Source: Lathyrus oleraceus
Lineage: Eukaryota > Streptophyta > Magnoliopsida > Fabales > Fabaceae
Assembly (NCBI RefSeq): GCF_024323335.1
Contig: NC_066579.1
Location: forward strand, 54,394,771 to 54,458,770
DNA: 64,000 nt
Direction: 5' to 3'
In this document: positions 27,037 to 39,000 of the stretch, piece after piece
How positions within the stretch are numbered: the stretch's first letter is position 1
Layout: the number at the start of each line of letters is the position of its first letter
Translations under genes and position numbers: made by a program
Notes under the pieces: generated by a model
What the model saw: only the letters and a program-made list of their open reading frames with translations
Databases searched by the model: none
What the model was told of the DNA's origin: nothing

Positions 27037-27422
27037 GGACCCGTTTGAATAAATTTTAGTTTTTAATTTTTAAAAATTATTTTGTAAATTAATTTTAAAA
27101 AATAATTTTGAAGAAAAAATATATATTTATAATCTAACTTTTAAAATTATTTAAAGTTAAAATAATATTATAAACTTACCATTAATGAAAAGTATGCAAT
27201 TTTTTTTATTTTTTTCTCTTCCTAATTTCTAAAACTAAAAAACTAAAAACCTTTGACAAAAAAAAGCAAAAAGGAAAACCTCCAAAATCTATTTTAATTT
27301 TTTTAGTTTTTCAAACTCTCAAATAAAAAATGATTTGTAAAAATAGACTACCAAATAAATTTTAGAATTTTTAAATTTTAAAAATTAAAAACCAATTTTA
27401 CAAAACTAAATCAAACATCCTC
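27037..27422. mobile_element. Tourist-like MITE (PIF/Harbinger type)
   Basis: A 386-bp non-coding element with imperfect terminal inverted repeats about 45 bp long. The left end is ggacccgtttgaataaattt...tttttaatttttaaaaat. The right end read in reverse is gaggatgtttgatttagttt...gtttttaatttttaaaat. It is flanked by TTA on both sides (27034-27036 and 27423-27425), the target duplication of PIF/Harbinger transposons. It has no transposase and was mobilised in trans. Confidence 0.7.
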
Positions 27423-28323
27423 TTATTATTCAGATTTTAAAACAACAATCTGATCCAGCACCTCACGTTTGAAAAAATTCAAGCACCCGTCTCTTGCTTC
27501 TACTGAACTCCTTGTCGTTTTATCATTGTTGTAAAATTAAAATTAATCTCATCATTGTAAAGAAAGAGATTTAATGGCTTACAAAACAATATTAGACTAA
27601 GAGCAATTCTTCAAATTAAAAAGACATCAAATCTTGATTCAAAACCTTAAAACATTACATATACGCCTCTTCATATGCTCTTCTATTTAATACGAGACTT
27701 CTATCAATTCATATAACATTTGAAGTTAACACATGAGTGAAACTCTTATTGACTCTCTAACCAATTGATACTATTTAATATAGTTACAACAGCAAAGAAG
27801 TTATGAGTAAATACTCTTGACTATTCTTGACTTGATAAGGTGTACTAGAATATATTGAGCAGATATAGTTGTGAGTAAATATTGAGACAAATAATACAAT
27901 AATACACTGACAAATGCACAAAGAAGGGGTGACATGTTATGGTTTCCACTGCAGTATTGCCTGAATCTCCCATGCTAGCTATATTGCCAGCCTAGTCATG
28001 AAGAACCTTCTTCTTTGCTTTTATTTTTGGTAGGGACTACATTACATTCAAATCTATACACATATATGTCAATCTATTCAAACATGTCATGCTATAATTT
28101 CTTATACTACTCCTCAAGCTAAGTTTGCAACATGCCAACTTACCATTATCATTTATCTTTTGCATTGTGGTTTTTTTTGTAACGACAAATATCATAGGGA
28201 AAACTACAATAAATCATTCAAGTTTTGTGTTATTTTTTCATTGTGAAAAACATCTTATCTCTTACTTTCCTGCCCTTTAAAAACAGAAAATTAAGGTGTA
28301 CAAAAAAACAGAAAAATAAGAAA

Positions 28324-28379
<56 letters not shown>

Positions 28380-30370
28380 AAATTAATAATTTTAGTATAA
28401 AAAGTCTATCATGATTGTTTAATAATAATGATATATTTATTAAGAAGCATATAACAAAAAATATAAATAAGAAAAATACTTTTAAAATATAACAGAAATA
28501 AGAAAACTACTATATAATATAAGTCAATCATGTTATTAACTATAAAAACAAAATCATAACTGCAATAACTTAAAAAAACATCATTACTTTATTAGCACAT
28601 CAACTTGCACTCTTGTGGTTAGATGTTTGAATAAATATTACTATTTACTTGACTTTTTCTATATTTTTGTTTGATTAGTTTTTCCTCTAGATTTCAATTT
28701 ACTACTACCTACTAAATTCCATACAAACCCAATGAAATATTGTCTTATTATTCCCATATTAATGGAGCACTTACTCTTGTTTTGTACAAGTATCTTACCA
28801 TTTTGGTTGGAAAATATTAAGTGAATAGGGGTGTAGGTTGCTTAAAGCACCCCTGCATAAGAGATATAGGTCTTCAAATTTCAAAAAGAAGTAATGCAAA
28901 AATAGTAAATAAAAAATTAAAAACTACAAATGAAAAGGAAAGGTGTGACAAAAAGGCAAAGTGTGAAGAAAAAAACTAAAAGAATATAGATGAAAAAAGA
29001 AAGAAGAAAAAACTTTTGATAAAAGGGGTAGAAACTTTGGATTATGAATGTTGTCCCCCAATATTCCAAAGTTGTCTATGTCAATATCAAATTATCAAAC
29101 CCCTATCTTATAATGGGGGTCCCTTGTTGCACTATATTAATTTATTTTCAAAAACATAAAATTATTATTTATATCTAAGTCTCATCATCCTAATTGTATT
29201 TTACATTGGTTTATAATTAATTTTTTATTTTAAAATGGTATAAAGAAGCTTCTATGTTCCACTTTAGGTTTGAGAGGAATTAACAAAGTAGGTCTATGAA
29301 TTAAAAGTATTTTCCTAGTTGATATTCTAGTGTGGGCACTAAAATCCATTAAGGAAAAAAAAGAGAAATAATTCTTTATCAGAATGCCAAATATTTATGT
29401 AAACCGATCTTCAGATTTTTTAGTGTAGATATTATTTTATACTAATTCTTACAATATTAAAACAAATTAAGTTATTGCAATTGTGTTTGTGGAAAATATA
29501 TTATTGTAATTGTGCAAAGTTGTCCCCTCAAATTTTAAGAGCACTATAAACAAAATGATATCCTTAATATTTTGAATATTATTATCCTTAAAATTGTTTT
29601 CTTAAAATTCCTAGAGTTAATTTCATGGTTTAGCTTCTTAAAATATTTAATGTTGATAATTATTAATAAAAATGATTTAATTTATCTTATGACATAGTAA
29701 AAATATTAACTTTTGAACAAAAATATATATATATAACAATTTAAATATTTAAAAGCTCCCGCTAATAAATACGAAAATAACGAGAATGATTAATAGTATG
29801 CTCTGAGTTGCCCGTGAATTAGGAAAAACAATTAAATATATTATATAAGTTTTTAAATATTTGTAATTTAATTTCAATACATTTTAATAGTGATAGAAAT
29901 TAAGAAATAATACTACTGTTTTTTCTATTATAAACAAAATTTTATTTTATTGTTTTATATGTAAACAATATATATATTAGTTATTTAAATAATAATTAAT
30001 ATAAAAAATATAAAATTTTGTTTATTATAAAAAAGGAGAAGTTCAATATTTGATGGGAAAGTAGGGAATTTGATTAAGTGACTTTAGTGTTTGGGTAACA
30101 TTATAATTTAGGAAATTTAAGAGATGAAATAAAAGATTAAAGATTTAAATAGTCAATTTAGTTTTCTAAGTTGACGTATTTTTGTTTTTTGTCTATGTAT
30201 TTTTTTTAGTTCTTAAATGTTAAGTTCCATTTGGTTTAGTCCTGACGTCAGCCCTTCGTTACAAAAAAAAACAATGTGGCTAATTCTGTTGACGAGGTCT
30301 TAATTTTTTTTAGGTTCCAAAATTGTTGAATTAGATGGTGACGTAGATTATGTAGTTTGATGGTTTTAAA
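27423..30370. other. AT-rich spacer with a short (TA)n
   Basis: About 2.9 kb without a supportable gene. A (TA)n tract of about 48 bp lies at 28328-28375. Elsewhere there are only short A/T runs and isolated reading frames with no family features. Confidence 0.6.
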
Positions 30371-30461
30371 AGGAAGTGATATTTCAAATTTGTCTTCTTT
30401 TTCCTCATTCCAAATCGTTTTTGCATTATCTTTTCCTTTCCTCTATTTATGCACATTTAAG

Positions 30462-30893
30462 CATGTCTACCTCCTTTGTTGGGAACTCAACCTTATTTCA
30501 AATCCCAAAATGTGGTTGCAATAGCCTAATAAGGATTTTCATGTCCAATTCCAATGAAAACCCTAAAAGGAGATATTGAAAATGTGCAAATTTGGAGGTA
30601 AGTTTGACTTCAACTTGCTCATTATTCATTATTCATTATTCATCTGACTATGACAATGTTAATTGTTGATTATTCATTGTTCATATGATTATGTTAATGT
30701 TCATTTTCCATGTGCTTGTAATTACTCAGAGGTCGTTAAGGACATAACTAACATTATGAAAGACTTTGAGTATAGGAAAAATGAAGAGATAAAGATGGAG
30801 TTGGATATTGAAAGGAATAAAACCAAGTTGTTTAAGATTTTGTTGATTGTCTTTTGGATATTGTTCTTTGCATACTTAAAGATTTGTACTTGA
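30462..30893 (+). pseudogene. GRF-type zinc-finger / C-terminal TM protein, broken
   Basis: Exon 1 (30462-30597) encodes MSTSFVGNSTLFQIPKCGCN followed by SLIRIFMSNSNENPKRRY. Then TGA stands where the family has Trp, then KCANFGG, ending at a GAG|gtaagt donor. After an intron ending in tactcag, exon 2 (about 30732-30893) encodes EVVKDITNIMKDFEYRKNEE, an ERNKTKLFK coil and a hydrophobic C-terminus (ILLIVFWILFFAYLKI). This matches small plant GRF zinc-finger proteins with a coiled coil and a tail anchor. The part carrying the last Cys of the finger is not seen. Both the stop and the missing segment argue for a pseudogene. It sits 0.45 kb from a MULE remnant. Confidence 0.6.
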
Positions 30894-31806
30894 TGTTTGT
30901 AAAATGGGTTTGAATGTAATATTTAGAGCTTGTATCTTTTCGTGATTTTATGATTTTTGTCGATGTAATTGTTAATTAATGAATGAAGTTGAAGATTTTG
31001 CAAGAATTACAAAACTGTTAAGTACATAATGCATATTGCATTCAAGGGTGTCTACTGGATGAATGTGAATTAAGATAAAGAATTTGCAAGAATTGCAAAA
31101 CATGTTTAGGGAGAAATGCACATATTGAACTTGTCTAACATAACCAAAATGCATATAACCCGAAAGACATATGAGATTGTCATCCAATACACATGAACTT
31201 GTATCAAAATATATAACCAAGAGATTTCAAATTACATAAAAAAGGTCTCAAAATAAATTTAAAGTTGTCTCAAGTTACATAACATAAAGATATATCCTAA
31301 CTACATCACTAAGATGCTTCATATCTACAATATCATAGGTTGTGTTGGATCACTTCCTTCTTCCTCGAGGTTCTTGTATTTAGAACCCTTGTTCTATCAC
31401 TTCTTCTCACTTTCAAGTTCAATTTCCTTGCAATCTTTAATTTTCTTTTCCTTTTCTACATAATAAAGCAAACATGTATCTGAGGGAAACTTATAAACAA
31501 TATGATTTAAACATATGTGTAACAAGTTGCAGAAAGCTCATTTGGTTTAAGAACTGTAGAAGTTGTAGAAATAGCTACCTCAGGTACCTCATGTTCAATA
31601 AGTGTAGATAAAATAGAATCAGGTACTGAAAGAGGTATATCACAATCATGTGAAACATTAGGAATGGCTGCAAGTGGAGCAGTAGCAACATAATCCTATG
31701 TAACATCATTCACATTTGCTTGAGGTTGTGTTCCCTAAAATATTGCAACAAGCATTTCAAACTCATGATCAATATGAGTTTGTGCTTGGGTTGAATTACT
31801 AAAAAT

Positions 31807-32020
31807 TGATGGTTCTCGAGTTGCAGTTCCATATGCAGTAGGTTCTTGTGTTAAAGTACCAAATGCAATTGGTGCTTGTGTTGAGTTACTAGAAACATGT
31901 GATTCTTAGGTTGCAGTTCCAAATGCAGCAAGTTCTTCTGTTAAAGTATCATATGTAATTGGTGCTTGTGTTGAATTACCAGAAATAGGTGATTCTTGGT
32001 TTGCAGTTCCAGATGCAGTA
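31807..32020 (-). repeat. 90-bp (30-residue) tandem repeat in the MULE C-terminus
   Basis: Two full copies and part of a third of a unit encoding NSTQAPI...GTLTQEP...GTATQEP... on the minus strand. The repeat preserves frame across units except for one TAA in place of CAA. Confidence 0.75.
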
Positions 32021-32579
32021 GATGCTTGATTTTTGTTTGGTTTTTAGTGAAAATTCAACATAAAATTAATAACACTGATGCATTTGGTACTAGAGCAATA
32101 ACATTAATAAATTATATAAATGTATGACCATGTGTACCTTTCTTTTTTGAGCTTTAGGGTCAACCATAAGACTAGTACAACTTCTTGCATTATGGCCATA
32201 TATCACACATCTTGTGAAACAATAACTTGTTTGTGTTCTTCCCTTATTAGGGACCTCGTCAGGTTCCCTCCTCCTCAATTTCTTTGGTCTTCCACGTCCT
32301 CTTTTATATGTTGGAGGTGACATTTCTTCAATATCAACTTGTGGTCACACGCCTTGTCTGTTAATAGGACTTACACTAAAACTATATCATGCCATATATG
32401 TATCCTTATAGGAAAAGTCATCCATAAATTCTTAAGGATGTTGGTTCTTAAACCCTAATGAAAATATTGCATGCCTACAAGGAATGCCTACTAATTCCCA
32501 TAAATTACAAGTACATGTTCTTTTTGAAGTGTCAACAATGAAACTATGTATGGTATGCACATGTTCAACTTTCCATATC

Positions 32580-33889
32580 GTTTGTAGGCCAAAAAAGGAA
32601 GGGGGTCTTGGTGTTAAGCATTGTCGTAGATTCAATTTAGCTTTATTGAGTAAGTGGAAGTGGTGCATTTTGAACAAGAACAATTCTATTTGGCATGAGT
32701 TTCTTGGTTTTAGGTATGAAGATTTAGCGTCTTTGGTGTTACAGGGTCAGGTTTTTCTTGCTCGTGCTAAAGTTTCACTTTGGTGGAAGGATTTGTGTTC
32801 GGTTGGTAAGGTAGAGGAGGATTACCAAGAAAACTAGTTTGTTTCAGCTATTTCTTACAGGCTTGGAAAGGGAAATTTAATAGATTTTTGGTCGCATCTT
32901 TGTTTGGGTTCGGTGTCTGTCAGTTTTCTGTTTCCTTCTTTATTCTTGGTTTCTGTTTATCATAGTTACAAGGTGGGTGAATGTGGATTTTGGTTGTTTG
33001 GTAGGTGGGTTTGGGACGTTGGAATAAGGGCGAATTTTCTTTTGGAATAAGATTATATGTTGTTGTCCCAGATTTATGCGATTCTTTAGGATGTTCAGTT
33101 AGAACCATGGTGGGATGATCGTTTCGTTGGGTGGAGAAACAATGGTGGTTTCTCGGTTAGTGCTAGTTATTATAGGTTGGTTGATGTTGAGTCGGGTGGG
33201 GCTGTTCTAGAGGCGAATAAATTGTGGCTTTTGGAGTTTGTGTGGAAGACCAAGACTCATAGTAAGGTGCTTTTATTTGGTTGGTGGATGGTTCTGAGAA
33301 GCCAGTCGTTGAGGGCGGAATTAGCGAAGAGGCACATTATTGTTGGAGCTCTTAATACATTATGTCATTTTTGTCTTTTGCTTGAGGAAAGATTGAATCA
33401 TTTTTTCTTGCTTTTTTCTTTTTCGATTCATTTTTGGACTGAAGCTTGTGTTTGGATTGGTGCGAGGGGTGTCGTCGTATTCTGGATCTTTAGCAACTTC
33501 TTTGCTGGATTTTATTGATGGTGCAGGGTCAGTCACTAAGAGGAGGATGTTTTAGTTTTTTGGATTGGTTATCTGTTGGGTTATTTGGTCTTACAGGAAT
33601 GTCATTGTCTTCAATGGTGATATTTTAAACAAGATGGGTGTGTTGGGTTTGATTAAGTTTTTCTCGTGGGAGTGGTTCTTAGCCTCTAATCTTTGCGGAA
33701 GTTCTTCCTCGTGGGATGTTTGGCGTGTCTCACCGATCTCTTTTTTCTTATAATGTGTTTGTTAGTTGTTAGTTGTTAGTTGTTCTTATTTGTTATGTTT
33801 TTTCTACTGTGGTTTGTTATCGACTTTGTAAGGTTTGGGCACCCCTTGTGCTTCCTTTATTAATTTCATTTTGCTTATAAAAAAATATT
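32580..33889 (+). mobile_element. 5'-truncated LINE (L1-type), 3' end of ORF2
   Basis: Plus-strand translation starts inside the RT thumb region: RPKKEGGLGVKHCRRFNLAL, then LLSKWKWCILNKNNSIWHEF. It continues through an endonuclease-free tail with the reverse-transcriptase zinc-binding (zf-RVT) pattern: VWKTKTHSKVLLFGWWM, RAELAKRHII, LCHFCLLLEERLNHFFL. Then comes WVIWSYRNVIVFNGDILNK (33570s). It ends with a short A-tail (ataaaaaaa, about 33880). Imperfect 15-bp target duplications flank it: tcaactttccatatc (about 32563) and tcaacttccttatc (about 33893). Several stops show it is dead. Confidence 0.8.
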
Positions 33890-34347
33890 CAACTTCCTTA
33901 TCTAACCTAAGCCTAGGTATAGGCATTATCTATGTTGCCATCTATCAACTAATTCTCTTAAACTAACATTCATATTCATCAAGTAATTTCGTATCCATTC
34001 CCACATGGTTAGACTAGTTTATCTCTAGCAACTAATATTGTGCTATTAAATGCTTCAAACACATTATTCATAATTATATCACATTTGGGATAAAAAGAAA
34101 ATCCATACTTACACCATATCTTAGTAGATATTTTAGATATCCACTCCCTAGCCTTCGTATTAATAGCCTTCAATTCTTTCATCTTAGCATCCCAAACTTA
34201 AATGTATGTTATTTTAGCTGCTCCTATCATTAAATCCCTATTTTGAGAGAAGATTAATTTAGAAAGATAGAGGTAACGTTATCAAAGTTACCAAGCTCCA
34301 AAGTTACACAATCACTTCCCTTTCTTTTTTTAAATATATGTTATGCA

Positions 34348-34440
34348 ACATCTGGGCCGGCCTTGAGTAAGGGTAAGACGACCCTTAGCTCAGGGTCTCC
34401 AAATTAAGGGGCCTCATTTTGTTTTTAAAATATAAAATAT
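34348..34440 (+). mobile_element. hAT-like terminal fragment
   Basis: The sequence tgggccggccttgagtaagg, then ctcagggtctccaaattaagg and ggcctcattttg, resembles the ends of plant hAT (Tip100-type) elements, which start CAGGGCCGGCC and carry a gggcccccaaa...ggggcctc tract. No partner end or transposase was found within the next 1.5 kb. Confidence 0.45.
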
Positions 34441-36017
34441 ATATTTAATATTATATTAAATAAATTATAAAATGAAAAATAAACATGAATTTGTTATTGG
34501 CCAAGCAGTAGGAGATAGATTTTTAAACTATTTAAAGATGAATAGAAAATATATAAAGTAAAATGAAATTAAAGATTTAATGTTTTTCAAGAATATTTAG
34601 CATAAGATCGTTAATTATTTGTTAATTTCATCATTTCATACACATTTTTAGTAATTACTTGCTTTTACAATTTTGAGTAATGTTATAAATACTTAGCAGT
34701 AAAATATAACCATCTCATATTATTGGTTCGATTTTATTCATGTCTTATAGATTATCACTACTATAATATATATTGCCTTGACAGCTAGTCATTTATTATG
34801 CTCTTCATATTATATTGTTAATGTAGGTACCAACATGAAGATATTTTCTCTTTCATCTAGTGTGGTAGTTTTCTCCTCTTATAACTTTGATAAGGTTGTC
34901 TTGGATGAAACAAAAAATGTTCAAGTGAAGTTCTGTGCACTTTGCTATGTATAGATTAACACGATTTTCTGTAACTTTATGATATGATGTTCTTTTTTTA
35001 TTTTCAGTGTTCCTGAATTTTATTTTCTTGACAAATTCATTATTGTGTTTAAGTATGGTCATTGCAAAACTCTTATTTATATAAGGATATTCTAATGTAT
35101 AATTATAATTATAATTTGGTAATTTTCAGTTATGATTAACTATATCAAGATTGATCCTAATATTGTTTATACTATTTATTTAGACTTATGAAAAAGTTTT
35201 CATAGTATTCATTTTGGAGGAAAAAATACTTATAACTAATATCGACGCGGATAAATACAAAGATTTAATAAAGAATTGTTATTTTTTATAAAAATAAGAC
35301 ATAGTAAACAATAAAACGTATAAATTTAATGTCTAAAACATTTTGGTTGAAAGTGTGTAGTCTTATCTAAACTAACTTTTATGATTGTTCTTAGTTTAAA
35401 TGTGATGATCTATCCCATTGTTCGTTTAAGGTTTCTCAAAAATCCTAACATTGGTATGAGAATGTAAGGTTTCTCAGAAGTCCTAACGTTGGTACGAGAG
35501 TGTGATTCAACTTGGAAAGGGAGCAGAAACGAGAAATGGTTATTAATAAAATGATTATTAAAAAAAGATGTTGAGCTATGTATAAGTGATAGTACAATCT
35601 ATTTATATTAGATATGATGTTTAAATTAATTTAATTTTGTGGTTGTTGATAGTTCAATGTGATAATTCACCCATTATTTTAAGTTACTCCGAAAATCCTA
35701 ATAATAATTCTAATAGTAGTATCAAAATTTAACATGATAATAATTTTGTAAATTAGCTAGCTAAACTCAAGATTATACATTTTTACTAAGAAAGGCCAAT
35801 TCATTAAAAAAAAGTAAACAAATACAAAGATAAGAAAAGTAAAATAAATTCTTGGATTCTTCCTCCAATTCCATTCCTTTTTTCCCCTTTTTGTTGTGTA
35901 TGTGATGCTCAACAAACAAGGCTCAACCAAGTGTTTGTTTACATGGAATATGCCATCACCACACGTGAATCTTTTGAAATCATATCCATCATTTCATTTC
36001 TTGATTTCTTCATAAAT
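34441..36017. other. Spacer downstream of PIN, with a 38-bp tandem duplication
   Basis: No supportable gene. At 35428-35503 a 38-bp unit (aaggtttctcaaaaatcc...) occurs twice in tandem with a few changes. The last 150-200 bp before 36018 would form the 3' UTR of PIN; I could not place a poly(A) signal with confidence. Confidence 0.5.
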
Positions 36018-39000
36018 TCATAGTCCCATTAAAATGTAGTACACAAGAGTAATGGGCAATGCAATCAACATTCCAAAAATGACACTGCATTTTCACCAAA
36101 AGAATTTCATTGGTTAGCATTAAAAGAGAAAGAAAATTGAAGGGTAGGAAAACAAAATTCTGAATTCTTGAATACTCACCCTGTGCTTAGAATATCAGGA
36201 TGTACATTATATTCTTTAGCAAAGACAAATGGGACAATTCCTTGGGGAAGAGCTGCCTGTTGTTTTTTTGGTAATTTCATTCCAAATAGGACAGACAAAC
36301 AAACATGTCAAATGTGGTTTCAATTGTTTTTTGGTACAAAAACACAACAAATGTATAAATCCTTAAAATAATTATCAAATTATTTTTATATGAATTTAAT
36401 TATTATCCACAAATATTATCGGCATCAAAACATCTCGATATTATTTTAAGGTTTATTTGATTTTGATGAAAATATATTTAAATGTGAAATAGTTATGTAA
36501 AATTAATTTTAACTAAAAACAATTGATGATAAAATAATTAACATTTAATTACTTTTATATAAAAATAAGTTAAACAATAAATTTGAATGTAAAAATCAAT
36601 TCTAAAATCAAAAGCGACAATTTTTAATTATCAAATTAAAAAAAAATCTAAAATTAATCAATTTAAATTTAGAAAAATTATATATCTTTAGAATTATTTT
36701 TTACACTTAAATTTTTTTATATTGTCACTGCATTCCACATTACACAGATTTATTAAAAGAATAAATATTTGAAAACAAAATTACAGTTATGATTAATAAA
36801 TAGTATGAAATATCTTCAAATCTTACATATAATTGTTACTTATATTTTTTGTTTTTCTTTTTAATATGAGTTATGGGTTTTTCTTTTCATATCCAAAAAA
36901 TGTTAATATTTGCAAAGATACCATTTTAGAGTTATGATTAATAAATAGTATGAAATATCTTCAAATTTGTTACTATTTTTTTTTGTATTTCTTTGTAATA
37001 TGAGTTATTGTTTTTTTTCTTATCCAAAAAATGTTAATATTTGCAAAGATACCATAGTGCATATTTTATTTAAGCATTAAATTCCAACCAATGAAGAAAC
37101 CTTTTTTTATATATTCAAGATGAATAAAGTAAGTTATCTTGAGAGATTATGTTAAAAGTAAAGGAATTTTTTGAAGGGTATGCAAAATTGAATATTGTAT
37201 TGGTTATGTAAAAAGGGAACAAAAGAACAGTAGAGAGAGAAAAAAGAATTAACCTGCACAATTGCAACATGAAAAAGAACACCTTTGAGTCCAACAGCAA
37301 ATGAAGCAGCTGCCATCACAGCTGGACCTGTAAGGAATCTCACAGCCATTGCAAAAGCTGCTATGGAATTTCCACATGCTATGATTTTTGGTTGCAATGC
37401 CATGAATAAACCTGTCAAAAGTAGCATGCTTATTTTCAATTACTTTCATCATCACTTCCACTACTACTAATAACTTTCAAAAATAACCACTTATTAATAA
37501 TCATAATCATAGACATTTTCCACTTTATTCTTTTTTTTTTAATAGATTCATTGAATAACTGATGTATCTGAACTGCTCAAACAAACTGACCGAGACTGAA
37601 CATGGCCATGCCAAGTCCTGCGTCCGACAATATAGATATAGATTTTGCTATTATAGCAGGCATTTCAATATTCCATCTGCAATCAAACCATACCATGATC
37701 AATCGACGGATAACAAAACAAAAATTATTTAATCGAGATCGGACTAGATTTCAACCGACAACGGTGTGTTGACTGCGTGAATGCGAGTAATACCTGAATG
37801 AAACTAGAGACCAAACTAGACCGATTAAGCTTGAATAAGTGTTTGGGTTTCTGATAAGTTTTCTCCAAACCATAATCAATATAAGCCTTGTCATAACACT
37901 AGCTGGTGGCATAACTTTTGATTTTCCATCTCCAATTTTTTCACCTTCATGTTGTTGATTATTCATTTCCCTTTCCATTCCTCTATTTCCAAAGCTGAAT
38001 TCATCTTTCTCCAAATAATCCTCTTGAGTTTCTCTATGACCCTCCACTGATTAATCAAACATAACAAAAACCACTTAAAATACAGTTAAATTGACTTATA
38101 TAAACTTATCTATTTTACATAAATACTTCTATATCTGTGATACAGTTAAACAGTTATAGTTAATCAAAACAGCTTATTTTATCTCTTATTATATAAAAGC
38201 TTATATACATAAGCACTTATATAATAATCAATTATGTTAAACATGTTTAAACAATTTATTCAAGCATGTCCTATCAAATCAAGGTAAAAGCTGCTATAAA
38301 AAAGTTACAGTACATCATAAGAGCTTATATTATAAGCGCTTAAAATAAGCTATTCATCCAAACAGAACTTTAAAAAAGTAAAAAGTAAAAAAAAAAACTA
38401 ACCTTTTCCTGGAGACACATTCAATTTAACTTCTTTCTGATCATGAGAACCAAATTCATGTCCACCAAACACATCAGAAACAGGTGAAGCACTTGAACTC
38501 CAAACAAACATATGAAGATCATCTTGTTTCTGTTGATTCTGATTCTGATTCTGGTTCTGACCATTACTTCTCTTAACATTGACATTAGAACCAAGATTTT
38601 TATTTGTAGGAGAAAACATTCCCGGATTCGGAGCCGGATAATGTTTCAACTTCTTTGCATTCGAAGCATCTTCTTCGTAATTAGACGGCCTCGGAGTAAC
38701 ACCTCGCGAGGCCGATAAACCGTAGTTATTAACATCAGAAGCATTAAAGTTAGAGTTTCTTCCACCACCCATCATAGAATAAAAATCAGTATGATTAAAA
38801 CTAGACCCTCTTGGCGTAGGATTTCGCGAAGATTGCAACGAGTAAATCTCGGCGTTAGTAAGATTAGAAGGCCTAGGAGTGTTGGAAGAAAGACCCTGTG
38901 ATCTTCTTGAGTAAATATCTGATCTTGAAGCGTTTGATTTTCTAACAGTAACATGAAGTTTACCATCTTGTTTGATTTCAGCATCGGTTTCCAATGGTGT

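Larger units (their letters stand above)
31333..34262 (-). pseudogene. MULE (Mutator-like) transposase C-terminal region, split by a LINE
   Basis: Reading the minus strand from 34262: WDAKMKELKAINTKAREWIS, then KIWCKYGFSFYPKCDIIMNN and FEAFNSTILVARDK (to about 33890). After the LINE insertion it resumes at about 32579 with KVEHVHTIHSFIVDTSKRTC, the SWIM finger CTCNLWELVGIPCRH, and FKNQHP. It goes on with [20 protein letters not shown] and a zinc knuckle-like [15 protein letters not shown] (32090-32323). A gtacac donor follows, and a later exon with a 30-residue repeat (31807-32020). The final stretch may reach VRRSDRTRVLN near 31390. The DDE catalytic core would lie upstream (above 34262) and is not found. 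Stops include a CAA-to-TAA change in the repeat. Confidence 0.78.

Noticed and set aside
32920..33108. Minus-strand 62-codon frame in the LINE
   Set aside because: Opposite strand of a degenerate RT; no features of its own.
35428..35503. A full LTR element around 35360-35760 based on 'ggtatgagaatgt' phrases
   Set aside because: No paired LTR, PBS or PPT found; only the 38-bp tandem duplication is supported.
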